The notes beneath the pieces were generated by a model that saw nothing but the letters and a program-made list of their open reading frames with translations, searched no databases and was not told the origin of the DNA. Shown piece by piece: positions 1 to 10,190 of a stretch of 64,000 bases of DNA. The DNA is from Astragalus membranaceus. Lineage: Eukaryota; Streptophyta; Magnoliopsida; Fabales; Fabaceae. The stretch's first letter is position 1; each line of letters opens with the position of its first letter. The position numbers were made by a program, and so were the translations under genes. The stretch spans positions 65,640,834 through 65,704,833 of the forward strand of contig CM076849.1 in the NCBI GenBank assembly GCA_039519185.1, written 5' to 3'.

Positions 1-205
1 ATCTCTTGCATTTTTAATTATTAGCATGTAAATCTTTCTTCTACTCCTCTTTCCCTTCTCAAAAGGCTTAGAGGACTTGTTTCCAACATTATGACAAGGA
101 CATTGGGAGCCTTGGGTGTTGGCAATGAGTCCTTGGCCTTGAGGGGAACTTTCTTGTGTTTTTAACCATGTAGTTTGTATTTTCACACTCATTTTCTCAC
201 TTTTC

Positions 206-214
206 CATAAATAG
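206..214 (+). promoter_or_regulatory. TATA-like box of the Ogre-like LTR
   Basis: CATAAATAG followed by AGGGCTTTCACAT resembles a plant TATA box with a nearby start site. It is the only good candidate in the leading part of this LTR. Placement is by eye. Confidence 0.4.
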
Positions 215-567
215 AGGGCTTTCACATATTATATGCATCTTCTTGTTCATATCATAACTTGCAAGTTGAATTTTGGCTTGATTTATGGGTGTAGGGGTTT
301 CAGTTTTGAGCCTTAGAATTTAGGGTTTTTGTTGCTTTCTTTTCACTCCTTGATTTATGTAAATAAAATGCATGATGTGCTTGATTTGCATGATTTGTTC
401 TATGTGTTGATTATGAGTTTTGGCATGAAAAATTTGGTGTTTATGCTCATATAGGGGTTCGGCCATAGAGCCCATTTTTGTGCATATCTTAGTGCTCAAA
501 ATGTGTTGTTTGATCTTGTGTAGATAAGTGTAATTGTGTTAGTGTGTTTTTGACTTTTAACCACCTT

Positions 568-735
568 TTTACATTTTTACTTTACCATTTCATTAAGTAA
601 TTACCATTTACTTTTTTACATTTTTACTTTACAATTTCATTAAGTAATTACCATTTACTTTTTTTACATTTTTACTTTACCCTTTCATTAAGTAAATACC
701 ATTTGCCTCATGCATTTTTACTTTACCATTTACTA
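568..735 (+). repeat. Degenerate tandem repeat of about 47 bp, 3 copies
   Basis: The phrase ACATTTTTACTTTAC recurs at about 571, 618 and 666, each followed by a CATTAAGTAA-like tail. It is a simple tandem expansion inside the Ogre-like LTR. Confidence 0.7.
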
Positions 736-920
736 ACTTTTTACTAAAAGTTTTACTACTTGTCAATTTGCAAAAATACCCAAAACATTTTCACACTTTG
801 CATTTCATCACTTGTGTGACACATTCTTATGTTTGCACATTAATACTTGCATACTTTCATATGCTTACATGTTCATGCATTCATATATGCTTATGCCTCT
901 TGCATTCTCATACTCTCTTA

Positions 921-1096
921 CATGTTCATGCATCCATTAATATCATGTCTTGCATTCATTATCATATGATCATGCATTCATTAACATTATATCTTGCATT
1001 CATTTTCACATGTTCATGCATTCATTAACACTATGTCTTGCACTCATTTTCATATGTTCATGCATTCATTAACATTATGTCTTGCATTCGATAATA
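921..1096 (+). repeat. 44-bp tandem repeat, 4 copies
   Basis: CATGCAT(T/C)CATTAA recurs at 927, 971, 1015 and 1059, an exact 44-bp period, alternating with ATGTCTTGCATTCAT. It lies in the R-U5 part of the Ogre-like LTR. The open frames over it follow from the stop-poor repeat, not from coding. Confidence 0.8.
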
Positions 1097-1900
1097 CTCA
1101 TTTGTTCCTTGTATGCTCATGCATTCACATGCTTGCCTAATCATGCATCAATGCTCACATGTTCATTCACCTAACCTAGAATACTCTATGCCTATGATTA
1201 ATTGTATTTCTTTGTTCTTGATGCCATTTGAATGTCTTGACTTAATTGTGCACAAACCCTTTTACACAATCATGTGCCCTTATAAGACTACCAACATGTG
1301 TAGCATAGAGGTATATGTGCCCCTCTTGAGATTGCTCCCAACTTGTGTAGCAATTCCCCTTCACACACAAACACAATTGTTTTGAGAACTTTGTCTCGCA
1401 TCTTTGACAATTAAATCTCTTGATTATATCGGCATGCTTAATCTTAGTTGATGGTCAACATGTTCATGATTGCTTGATTAGTCGAATATGTTTGAACTTC
1501 ATTCATGCATTTTGCATTTGGTTTTGGACATAGAATTCGATTGAAAATGATTTATTTATTTTCTAAAAACTCTTTTCCAAACCAATTAATTTTCAAAGCA
1601 TTTTCAATAAACAAAAATAAGCAAGTAGTGGAGGTCACCCATAACCTTTGTTAGTTTGATCTCTATGAACGGTCTTCAATTTCGCATGAGTACTTAGCGA
1701 TGATTACCCATAACCTTAGTTAGTTTAATCATTCGCTAATGCTCGTCCTACTTCAAAAACCTTTTCAAAACCAAAGAATTAGAACTACGTCGCTTTGATT
1801 CCCATTCGGGATACGTAGGAGCGAGCCACGTCCTCGTCAAGCACAACAAACCAAAATTAATTCGATTGCGAAAGCCCTTTTTGATCATCTAAAATAAAAA

Positions 1901-2288
1901 CCGATTATCATTAATGATCACTCGCGCCGTTGCCGTTTGGTTGTTAATGATAATTTCATTTTCAAAAGAGTTAGTAGCGCGGCCACTCTAAACCGTTGTT
2001 GTTTGGTCGTCGCGAACACTCGAATCAAAAGCAAAACCGATTATCGTTAATGATCACTCGCGTCGTTGCCGTTTGGTTGTTAATGATAATTTTATTTTCA
2101 AAAGAGTTAGTAGCGCGGCCACTCTAAACCGTTGTTGTTTGGTCGTCGCGAACACTCGAATCAAAAGCAAAACCGATTATCGTTAATGATCACTCGCGCC
2201 ATTGCCGTTTGGTTGTTAATGATAATTTCATTTTCAAAAGAGTTAGTAGCGCGGCCACTCTAAACCGTTGTTGTTTGGTCATCGCAAA
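1901..2288 (+). repeat. 136-bp tandem repeat, about 2.8 copies
   Basis: Units start at 1901, 2037 and 2173 (CCGATTATC...), giving a 136-bp period with a truncated third unit. Each carries CGTTGCCGTTTGG and CGTTGTTGTTTGG, a near-repeat within the unit, plus AGTAGCGCGGCCACTC. The copies differ by only a few bases. Confidence 0.85.
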
Positions 2289-2748
2289 TCCTCACTCCTA
2301 CTGCGAAAACTCATCTAAACAGACTAAAAAACAGAAACCTTTTTAGGACAACCAAGAACTACGTAGCTTTGAATTCTCCATCGCACCAGGAGATACGTAG
2401 GAGCGAGAGGCCAACTCTCGTCAAGCGCCAAAAATAAAAATTTTCATTAAGTCTTCTCACTCCCTTTTCAATAAAGAGGCAAAATAAAAGCATTTTCAAA
2501 TCAATACTTCAAACCACACATTTAATTAAAGGTTCCCTTTCGGTAGAAAGGAGGTACGGGGCGCTAATACCTTCCCCATGCCTAACCGACCCCCGAACCC
2601 ATATCTCTAGTTTTCGAAAGACCATCCGCCTTGTCTAAAAGACCTTTTTTCAATGTTTTGGTCTTAAAATTAAAATATTGGTGGCGGCTCCATACCTATT
2701 CCACGTTGTACAATGAGAAGTCCGAACCGGATTTTTTGGGGTGCAACA

Positions 2749-3285
2749 ATCACAGAGAAAGATTCATTCACATGGGTCCCATAGGTATGATTAATGATAA
2801 AGATAGACCTATGAGGGATTATGCTCAGTTTGATCATCAAAACATGCAAACTAGCATATCTAGACCTCATATAGATGTTGTGCATTTTGAATTTAAACCT
2901 ATGATGTTTCAAATGCTTCAAACTATTGGTCAATTTGGAGGAACTCCTCTAGAGGATCCTCACTTGCATTTAAAACAGTTTATAGAAGTATGTAGTAACT
3001 TTATCTTACCTGGTGTTAGTGAAGATGCTATCAGATTAAAGTTGTTTCCTTATTCTTTGAAAGATAGAGCTAAGGCTTGGCTAAACTCTTTAGAGCCTAA
3101 CTCTATCCATTCATGGAATGAAATGGCTGAAAAAATTTTAGGAAAATATTTCCCACCTATCAAAAATGCCAGGATGAGAACTGATATTACATCTTTTAGA
3201 CAAAAAGAGTTTGAATCATTATTTGAAGCATGGGAAAGGTGGAAAGAACTTTTAAGAAAATGTCCTCATCATGGTTTACCGGTTG
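2749..3285 (+). pseudogene. gag: Athila Gag (capsid part), truncated
   Basis: Structural retroelement protein (retrotransposon gag domain) that would form cytoplasmic particles around element RNA. About 178 codons are open. Recognisable Athila-type blocks are FEFKPMMFQMLQ, GTPLEDPHLHLKQF, LKLFPYSLKDRAKAWL, WNEMAEKILGKYFPP and ELLRKCPHHGLP, the classic capsid-core order. The start is lost at the Ogre-like LTR junction. The frame stops being gag-like after the CPHHGLP motif, where the inserted LTR begins. No zinc knuckle remains. It cannot make a full Gag. Confidence 0.85.
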
Positions 3286-4835
3286 GTGTTGCATTGCTGT
3301 GCCATGTTCCAAGTTGCCTGGGCGCCAAGGGCGCCAATTCCTGCGCCAAGTTGCGTTTCTGTTGTGTTCCCTGCTGCATGGGCACCAAGGGCGTCAATTC
3401 CTGCTGTGTTGCCTGCTGGGCACCTCCCTGGGTGCCAAATCCTTCCTGGGCGCCAGTTTCTGCAGCTGGCCAGTTTCCAGCATGTTGCCTGCTAGGCGCC
3501 GAGTGCCTGGGCGCCATTTTCAGGATGTTCCTCAATTTTTCCCCGGTTTTGTTTTTGACATATCTTTTGACTCGGGAGTCCGATTTAGACGTTTCAAAAT
3601 GTTTTGGAAAGATTATTCAGAGGCCTAGCTGAATATTCTAATTTGAGGCAAAGTGGTCCATTTTTCTGGAAAATTGTTAACCGTTGGTGTAGTCGTTAAA
3701 TGGTGATGTTTTAAAAAGAAAGTTGTCATGTCTCAAATACTTTGGAAAAATTGTCGCTTGTCTCCTGTGTTGGGAAAAAAAATCCTCGCGTCTCAAATGT
3801 TTTGGAAAATTGTTGTCATCTTGGTGTCTTGGTGCTGTTGTTGGAAAATTGTTGTCATCTTGGTGTCTTGGTGCTGTTTGAGCTAGGTGTGAAGGCTCAA
3901 ACCTTGGTGTTGTGGGAGCTAGGTGTGAAGGCTCCAAATATTGGTGTTCCGTTGTTTCGGGTAGTTGGTGTTTCGGTGTCGTTGGGCTAGGTGTGAAAAC
4001 CCAACTTTGGTGATATTGGTGAATAATTTTTGGTGTGTCACATTGTGACTATTTTGGATGATTGTCTGTGTGCATACATTGTGTCGCATACAGCATGTGC
4101 ATTTATTTTGGTGAAGGCCTTTGGTCTTGGAGCTGGGTGTGAAAGCTCAATTTTTCTAAAACTAGTGAGCCGGGTGTGAAAGCTCAATTTTTGGTGAATT
4201 TGTGAGCCGGGTGTGAAAGCTCTCAATTTTGGTGACGCCTCTATTTACAGGCACAATTTTTGGTGATTTTGGTACTACATGCATATGCCCGTTGGTGTGG
4301 GTTGCATTCATGCATTGTCATGACATTTGGTGACTGGTTGTAATGTTTATAATTTGACGTATGTTTATAATTTGATGTGTGTAGTGGAGTGGTAGATATA
4401 GTTGTCATATTCTAGCATAATTCCTATCATTTTACGCTATTATATTGAAGATATCTCACCCCTTCTGTTTGAATGTTACCCCTATGCGGTAACGTGCAGG
4501 TGATTGCGAGTGAAGGCTTAGGTACCTTCGCTATTCTGAGTCGGTGTCGTCGGTGTCCTTGCTTTGATGTGTAACACTCAAGGGGGGGATAAACGCTAAA
4601 CTTTGGTTGTTGCATTTTATTTGTTTGGAGTCTATTCAGGACGTCATGATTTTATTGTTTTGAATCTTGTTTCTATTTCCGCTGCGTGGTGATGTATTTT
4701 TGACAAAGCTATTTATATCGTATGAGACGTTTTATTTAACGATGAATGTGTGACATCTCTTTTCGAAGTATGAAACAAATTTTTGTAAACTCTGATTTTA
4801 TTAAATAATTACCGGGTAGAAAATGGGTGTTACAA
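3286..4835 (+). mobile_element. Tekay-family LTR fragment (solo, 5'-truncated)
   Basis: The right end reads CTCTGATTTTATTAAATAAT...GGGTGTTACA, the reverse complement of the left end of the complete Tekay LTR at 24275. Both also share the phrase GAATGTTACCCCTATGCGGT followed by AACGTGCAGGTGAT (here about 4471-4505). The GGCGCC-rich block at 3310-3525 matches that of the full LTRs. The first several hundred bases are missing and no internal Tekay sequence is present. A repeated phrase GAGC(C/T)(G/A)GGTGTGAA(A/G)GCTC, about 30-50 bp apart at 3885-4225, is a local expansion. This insertion separates Athila gag from integrase. Confidence 0.8.
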
Positions 4836-6187
4836 TCATAGTCAATGCACATAGTGCAACTGCATATGCTACAAGCAATGCAGGAGCATCAAGTGCATCT
4901 GCACCATGGTATGCTGATATTGTAAATTTCCTTGCAAGTAGAGTGACACCAGTGAGTATGACATATCAACAAAGGAGAAGATTCTTCCACATAGTAAAAC
5001 AATATTATTGGGATGATCCATTTCTTTACAAGATGTGTCCTGATAAATTAATGAGGAAATGTGTTCCTGAGGAGGAACAACAAGCAGTGCTTCTGCATTG
5101 CCATGCTGCACCATATGGTGGCCACTTTGGAAGCACAAGAACAGCAGCTAAGGTATTACAGTCAGGTTATTTTTGGCCTACTTTATTTAAAGATGCATAT
5201 TTTATGGTCAAGAAATGTGACAAATGTCAAAGGGCAGGAAATATCTTTGATAAACATGAAATGCCAAGAACCAATATTTTAGAAATTGAATTATTTGATG
5301 TATGGGGAATGGATTTTATGAGCCCTTTTCCACCTTTTGGCAATTTATATATTTTAGTAGCTGTTGATTATGTGTCCAAATGGGTAGAGGCAGTAGTATT
5401 ACCAAATAATGATGCAAAATCAGTAAGTAAATTTCTTCAAGGAAATATATTTACTAGATTTGGTACTCCTAGAGCTATAATTAATTATGAAGGTTCACAC
5501 TTCTGTAATAAGATCATTGAAAACCTTCTAGCTAAGTATGGAGTTAAGCATAAAATTGCTACAGCCTACCACCCTCAAACAAGTGGGCAAGCAGAAATCT
5601 CAAATAGAGAAATCAAAAGAGTGCTAGAAAAAATGGTAAGTCCAAATAGGAAAGATTGGTCTTTACATTTGGATGAAGTTTTATGGGCTTATAGAACAAC
5701 ATTCAAAACACCCTTAGGAATGTCTCCTTATAGAATAGTCTATGGAAAGGCATGTCATCTACCCGTGGAGTTAGAAAATAAGTCTTATTGGGCTATCAAG
5801 AAGCTCAATTTTAACTTAGACAAAGCAGGTACACAAAGAATGCTAGAGCTTAATGAGTTAGAAGAGATTAGGCAATTCTCTTATGAAAATGCTGAAATCT
5901 ACAAAACCAAAACAAAGGCATGGCATGACAAGAGAATTCAAAATAAAGACTTAAAAGAGGGAGGACTAGTTCTGCTATACAATTCTAGATTGAAGCTTTT
6001 TCCTGGAAAGCTTAGATCAAGGTGGTCAGGACCATTCAAATTGGTTAAAATTTATCCTCATGGAGCAGTTGACTTGTTAGATGAAACCTCAAACACCATC
6101 TTCAAGGTAAATGGTCAAAGAATCAAAATGTACTATGGTGAACATGTGGTGAGAGATAAGGTCACCACTCATTTGAAAAATCTCTAA
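4836..6187 (+). pseudogene. pol: Athila integrase, second catalytic Asp lost
   Basis: DDE integrase that would insert element cDNA into nuclear DNA. The zinc-binding part (LLHCHAAPYGGHFG...CDKCQ) and the core are readable: first Asp in WGMDFMSPFPP, Glu in TSGQAEISNR, then the WAYRTTFKTPLGMSPYRIVYGK block and a C-terminal RSRWSGPFKLVKIYPHGAVDL segment. At the second Asp position the residues are IINYEGSHFCN, where the lineage usually has a ...DGGSHFCN form, so a Tyr codon (TAT) replaces Asp (GAT). The frame is otherwise open for about 450 codons. The upstream RT and RNase H parts are gone, so the ORF now begins in the LTR fragment. Confidence 0.85.
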
Positions 6188-6657
6188 AAGAAAGAGGTAG
6201 TCAGGCTGATAAGACTCTTAAAACAAGCGCTTAATGGGAGGCAACCCATCATTTTTACTTAATTTTGTTCAATTTGATGTTTTAAGTGTTTTGTAGGAAA
6301 AACAGGAAACTGATGCAGCTGCATTGCAATGCTACTGCATTACATATGCATTGAAGAAAAAAATGTGCCCTGTACCCAAGTTCAAAAGTTTGAAAAAATT
6401 GATCAAGTGTGAATGACAACTCATCAGAAGCAAAGTTAGAAACTAACTGAAGTGTTGAGTAACCAAGGGAGACACGTGGCTGCACGCATGTCCACCACGA
6501 CCTTACCTAACGGATACTACCTCAATCAAATCAAAACTTCTCTTAACTCCTCACTAAAAAAACCCTAAAATCATTTTCGTTATCCCTTCCACTCAATCTG
6601 AAACCTCCCACTCTAATCAAACAGTTACACACATCAATTCCGTATCCAGTGAACACA
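6188..6657 (+). other. Athila integrase-to-ORF3 spacer
   Basis: Non-coding. It holds the phrase AACAAGCGCTTAATGGGAGG followed by CAACCCATC, also seen in variant form after pol in the second Athila-like element (about 38822-38850). It also holds a cluster of TGCA words at 6312-6354. CCAG just before the ORF3 start could be a splice acceptor for a subgenomic mRNA, but this is only a possibility. Confidence 0.5.
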
Positions 6658-8732
6658 ATGGTGAAGAAGCAATCAGCATCAAAATCATCAGGCAAACATG
6701 CATCATCATCGTCTCAAAAGGGAAAGAAAGGCAAGACCAATGCAACAGCATTGATCGGTGAAGAGAAAGCTCATCTATGGAAAATGCAGTTGCTACCAGA
6801 AAGGGATACGATTTAAAGAAAGCAAGTCCATCATTCATGGCAACAGTGGCCAATCTTCACTGGGATCATTTTGTGTTGCCACGAGGAGGATACATTGAAG
6901 AGCTAGTGAGAGAATTCTACGCTAGACTTTCTGAAGGAGAAGGACCAGAGAAAAGCTACACTTCTAAGGTTAGAGGTAAGATAGTTCATTTTCATCCTAA
7001 GAAAATAAATGAGCATTATCTGTTAAAATACAATGGACTTGAATTTGAAAAGAAAGTAGGGAAGGCTCATAAGAAAGAAATGGAAGAGATTAGGGGTAGA
7101 ATTGCCACACCTGATTCTGTTTGGAAAAGATTTACACCAAATGAAGTTAAGCTGAGAAGTACCTATTTGATAGATGCTCTAGGAAATTGGCATTTGTTCA
7201 TTACAACATCAATTTTACCTACTTCACACACATATGCCATGACCAAAGAGAGATTGATCTTACTTGATACAATTCTCTCTGAGGAAAATGTTGACATAGG
7301 TAGATTGATTGCAAGGGAAATCTATACATGCACACTTAAAACAAAGGGATTTCTGTTTTTCCCTTGTCTCATAACTGAATTATGCATGAAAGAAGGTGTT
7401 CCTATTGCTGCTAATGAACAAAGAAAATTTCCCCCTACTAATTTGAATGCTGAGATGAAGGAGAGAATGAGAAAAGTGAAAGAATCACTGCCTATGCCTA
7501 CAATGCAAGAGCATTTCATGCAGAAGCAAGCTGCAGTATGGAAATTTCAAAATGAACAACATGATTGGCTGCAGCTTGTTTTCCAAAATTTGTCTAATGA
7601 ATTAGGCAATATTGAGGCACCTGTGTTCCCAAGCTGGGTGTTAAGAACTGAAAGACAAGAAGATGAGGAGAAAGAACAAGCTGATGAGGAAAAAGAAGAA
7701 GAGAAAGAAGAGGAACATGAAGAGAAACCAAAGAAGAAAGTGACTAGGAAACAAACAAAGGGAAAGAAAAAGGTAGTAGTGGAGCCTGAATTTGAAGAAA
7801 CTTATAATTCAGAAATTGAGGATGAAGAATTAGAAAAAGAAATGGATAAGGAGAGTGAAGATGAAGAAGAAAGTGATACTGAAGTTGAAAGTGAGGAAGA
7901 AGAACATGCTAGAGGTGTCATTCTGGAAGAAATTGCCAGACATAAATATGCCAAGAAAACACCACCACAAGCCCAACAAGAAACAACCCACACTTCACCA
8001 ATCACATCACCTATCCAATCACCAATCCACTCACCTACCAAAGAATCATCTCCCCAACCAAAATCACCACTACCCTCCCTTACTGATCCACCAATACAGT
8101 CACCACCACAAACAACCCCTCGTCCACCCTCTCCACCAACTGAAACAGAACAACAAAATCACACTGTGCAACAAAGTCCAATCCCAACCTCACCTATCAC
8201 TGAGCCACAAATAGAACAAACCACCCCTACTAGCCCCACTAACATTATAACTAATGTTGTTTCTGCTCTTGAGCATGAAAATGTGCAGGATACTGATGAA
8301 GATCCAACTGAAGAGGCAGAACCAGAGGCAGTAGAGGAGGAAGAATCTACCACAGAAGCAGTTGAGATGCAGAGTGATGCACCTGCATCAGATGCTTCTG
8401 CATCTCAACAGAAGGCTGCAATGAAACCACAACATGATGAGGCAGCAATGCAACTGGTTCTGCAACAAATAGCTAAAAGGAAGAGAGAGGAACTGGGAAA
8501 CACACAACAATTCTTCAAACAACCAACAGTCAAGACACCAAAAAGAAAGATCCATGATGCAGTCCCAACTGAGGCTACTGCATCAATTCCTACCACAACA
8601 CTAGAAGAACCAGGTGCATCTGGACCAGTAGAAGTAACTCCAATCTCAAAGCCAAAGGAAAAGAAGCAGAAGGTGAAGAACACTCCTCCTACCAGGCAGA
8701 GTGCAAGGACAAGGAGTGGAGCCAAGAAATGA
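6658..8732 (+). pseudogene. Athila ORF3 (env-position protein), frameshifted
   Basis: Large ORF in the place of env in Athila elements; its function is unknown. The likely start is ATG 6658, giving a Lys/Ser-rich N-terminus. A frameshift before 6777 moves reading into the long frame, which has an upstream in-frame stop, so the 651-codon frame at 6777-8732 lacks its native start. Residues 1-290 of that frame resemble the 'putative plant transposon protein' domain of Athila ORFs (VANLHWDHFVLP, STYLIDALGNWH, FPCLITELCMKEGV). Residues about 295-370 are a Glu/Lys-rich acidic stretch, about 400-480 are Pro/Ser/Thr/Gln-rich, and the end is basic. I see no convincing signal peptide or transmembrane segment, so an envelope role is not supported by sequence. 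Confidence 0.75.
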
Positions 8733-9489
8733 GTATCTGTTACATGCTTTCTGCAATTTAACTACTATATTTTGGATGTTATCTTACTACTAACTCTTCC
8801 CTGGTTGTGTTTTTAATCCCTCTCCCTATTTTGAACAAATATTTGCAAGTATTTTGTGAACATTTAGCAGTGAGGACACTGCTACCCCTTGAGTTGGGGG
8901 GGGGGACTTATCATATTAAATATGTTATGTATGTGTGTTTTAGCAAATGTATGTTTTTAGTAAATATTTTTGTATGAATGCATTAGATGTACTTAACAAA
9001 GTAGTATCCAAATACATGAAACTAATTTTCCAAAGATACATTTTCATTGGAAAATAGGGACAAGTATGAGGAATACTATAAATTGTTAAGAACATTTTAG
9101 TAGATGATCAGTTTGAAAACATTTTACAAAAATATGGTGCACCTATGAATGGATTTTTGAAAAACAAGAAAAGAAAAAGAAGCCTTATTTCTCACAAAAA
9201 TAACCAGAATTACTTTCTTCCAAATACCTCAAAACTGAGTTTGTGAAAAGAATCTTGCTATTTAAAGAGCAATCTGATGCAAGAGAAAATTTTGGTGAGC
9301 TAAGGTCAAAACAAATTTTGATTAAAAAGTTGAAATAGCTTAAAGAATTAAGTTTGGGGGTGTTTTTATGAAAATCAAGGCTGAATTTGAAAAGTGAGAG
9401 CAAACAATGAAAACAAAACAAAAAGAGTGGTAAAAAGACCAAAAGCCATATTTACCTGAATCAGATTGAACTATACCTGTGCCTAAGTG

Positions 9490-9655
9490 CATGATTGCAT
9501 CTGGAGGTCAAAGACCTGTGCCATGCATGAATGAATGCATCTGGAGGATAGTTCAAAACTGTACCTGTGCCAAAGTGCATGAATGCATCTGGAGGTCAGT
9601 GAAAAGCTGCACCTGTGCCATGCAGGAATAAATGCATCTGGAGGACAGTGAGGAA
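9490..9655 (+). repeat. Degenerate repeat around GCATCTGGAGG, 4 copies
   Basis: GCATCTGGAGG occurs at about 9497, 9537, 9587 and 9634, each followed within some 20-45 bases by a phrase like CTGTGCCATGCA or CTGTGCCAAAGTGCA. It lies in the Athila 3' untranslated region. Confidence 0.8.
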
Positions 9656-10177
9656 GGCAATATAAGCTACAAAAAAATAACACAGTGCAGGAGCAATGCA
9701 ACTGCACTGTAGAAAATAAATGCAGAAAAACATCAATGCAAAAAGCACTTCAAAGAAGTGATGCATCTGCATTAAAGAAGCCACCAACACAAGAAAAATA
9801 GTGCATTAACTCAAAAAGCTTTGAAAAATTCAATCAAGTCCTTGGTTGTGTTTAAAACTCCCCAATACTTGAGGATTTTATGAGTCTAACCTTTCTTTTG
9901 AAAAAATATTTCGGTGTGACCAAAGATAAACCAATCTTTTCAAAAGCTAGGAGGAAGTTTTCACTTAGTCTTGGAATCAATCTCAGTGGGTTCACACACA
10001 CACAAAGAGTGTAAATAATTCAAGAAGTTTGAAAAGAAATAAAGGCACAAGAAAAATTGATGAGCAAAAGTAGTTCATAGAGAGCACCTCATGAAAATCC
10101 AAATATCAAAGCTGATTTATCTTCTAGAAACTATAGTTAGTTTGTCTTTGTCATTACTTGAGGACAAGCAATGGTTT

Positions 10178-10190
10178 AAGTTTGGGGGTG
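10178..10190 (+). promoter_or_regulatory. Polypurine tract of the Athila element
   Basis: AAGTTTGGGGGTG directly precedes TGATAACTC, the start of the LTR. It primes plus-strand DNA synthesis. Upstream CTTGAGGACAAGCAA is shared with the polypurine region of the second Athila-like element (minus strand, about 37305-37322). Confidence 0.8.

Larger units (their letters stand above)
1..2748 (+). mobile_element. Ogre-like (Ty3/gypsy Tat) LTR, 3' part
   Basis: A long AT-rich non-coding block ends at GGGGTGCAACA, with the CA expected of an LTR end. Near its right end are stretches typical of Ogre-class LTRs: a repeated phrase built around CTACGT...GGATACGTAGGAGCGAG (about 1785-1830 and 2345-2410), GGGGCGCTAATACCTTCCCC (about 2556-2579) and TTGGTGGCGGCTCC just before the terminus. 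A TATA-like box near 206 leaves more than 2.5 kb of R-U5, fitting the very long LTRs of that lineage. No primer-binding site follows, so this is a solo LTR or a 3' LTR rather than a 5' LTR. It abuts Athila gag sequence and so probably sits inside the Athila element. The left end lies outside the window. Short frames in 768-1385 are repeat artefacts. Confidence 0.7.
8733..10190 (+). other. Athila 3' untranslated region
   Basis: About 1.46 kb without a gene, between ORF3 and the 3' LTR. It holds a poly-G tract at 8897-8905, two identical polypurine-like words AAGTTTGGGGGTG (9350-9362 and 10178-10190), a tandem repeat at 9490-9650 and a cluster of TGCA words near 9680-9775. Confidence 0.75.

Noticed and set aside
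768..1385. Two adjoining open frames of 86-90 codons rich in His, Cys and Ser
   Set aside because: They lie over the 44-bp tandem repeat and AT-rich LTR sequence; composition follows the repeat and no domain is seen.
6658..8732. ORF3 as a true viral envelope gene
   Set aside because: No signal peptide, membrane segment or glycoprotein pattern; only position suggests env, so it is called env-position.
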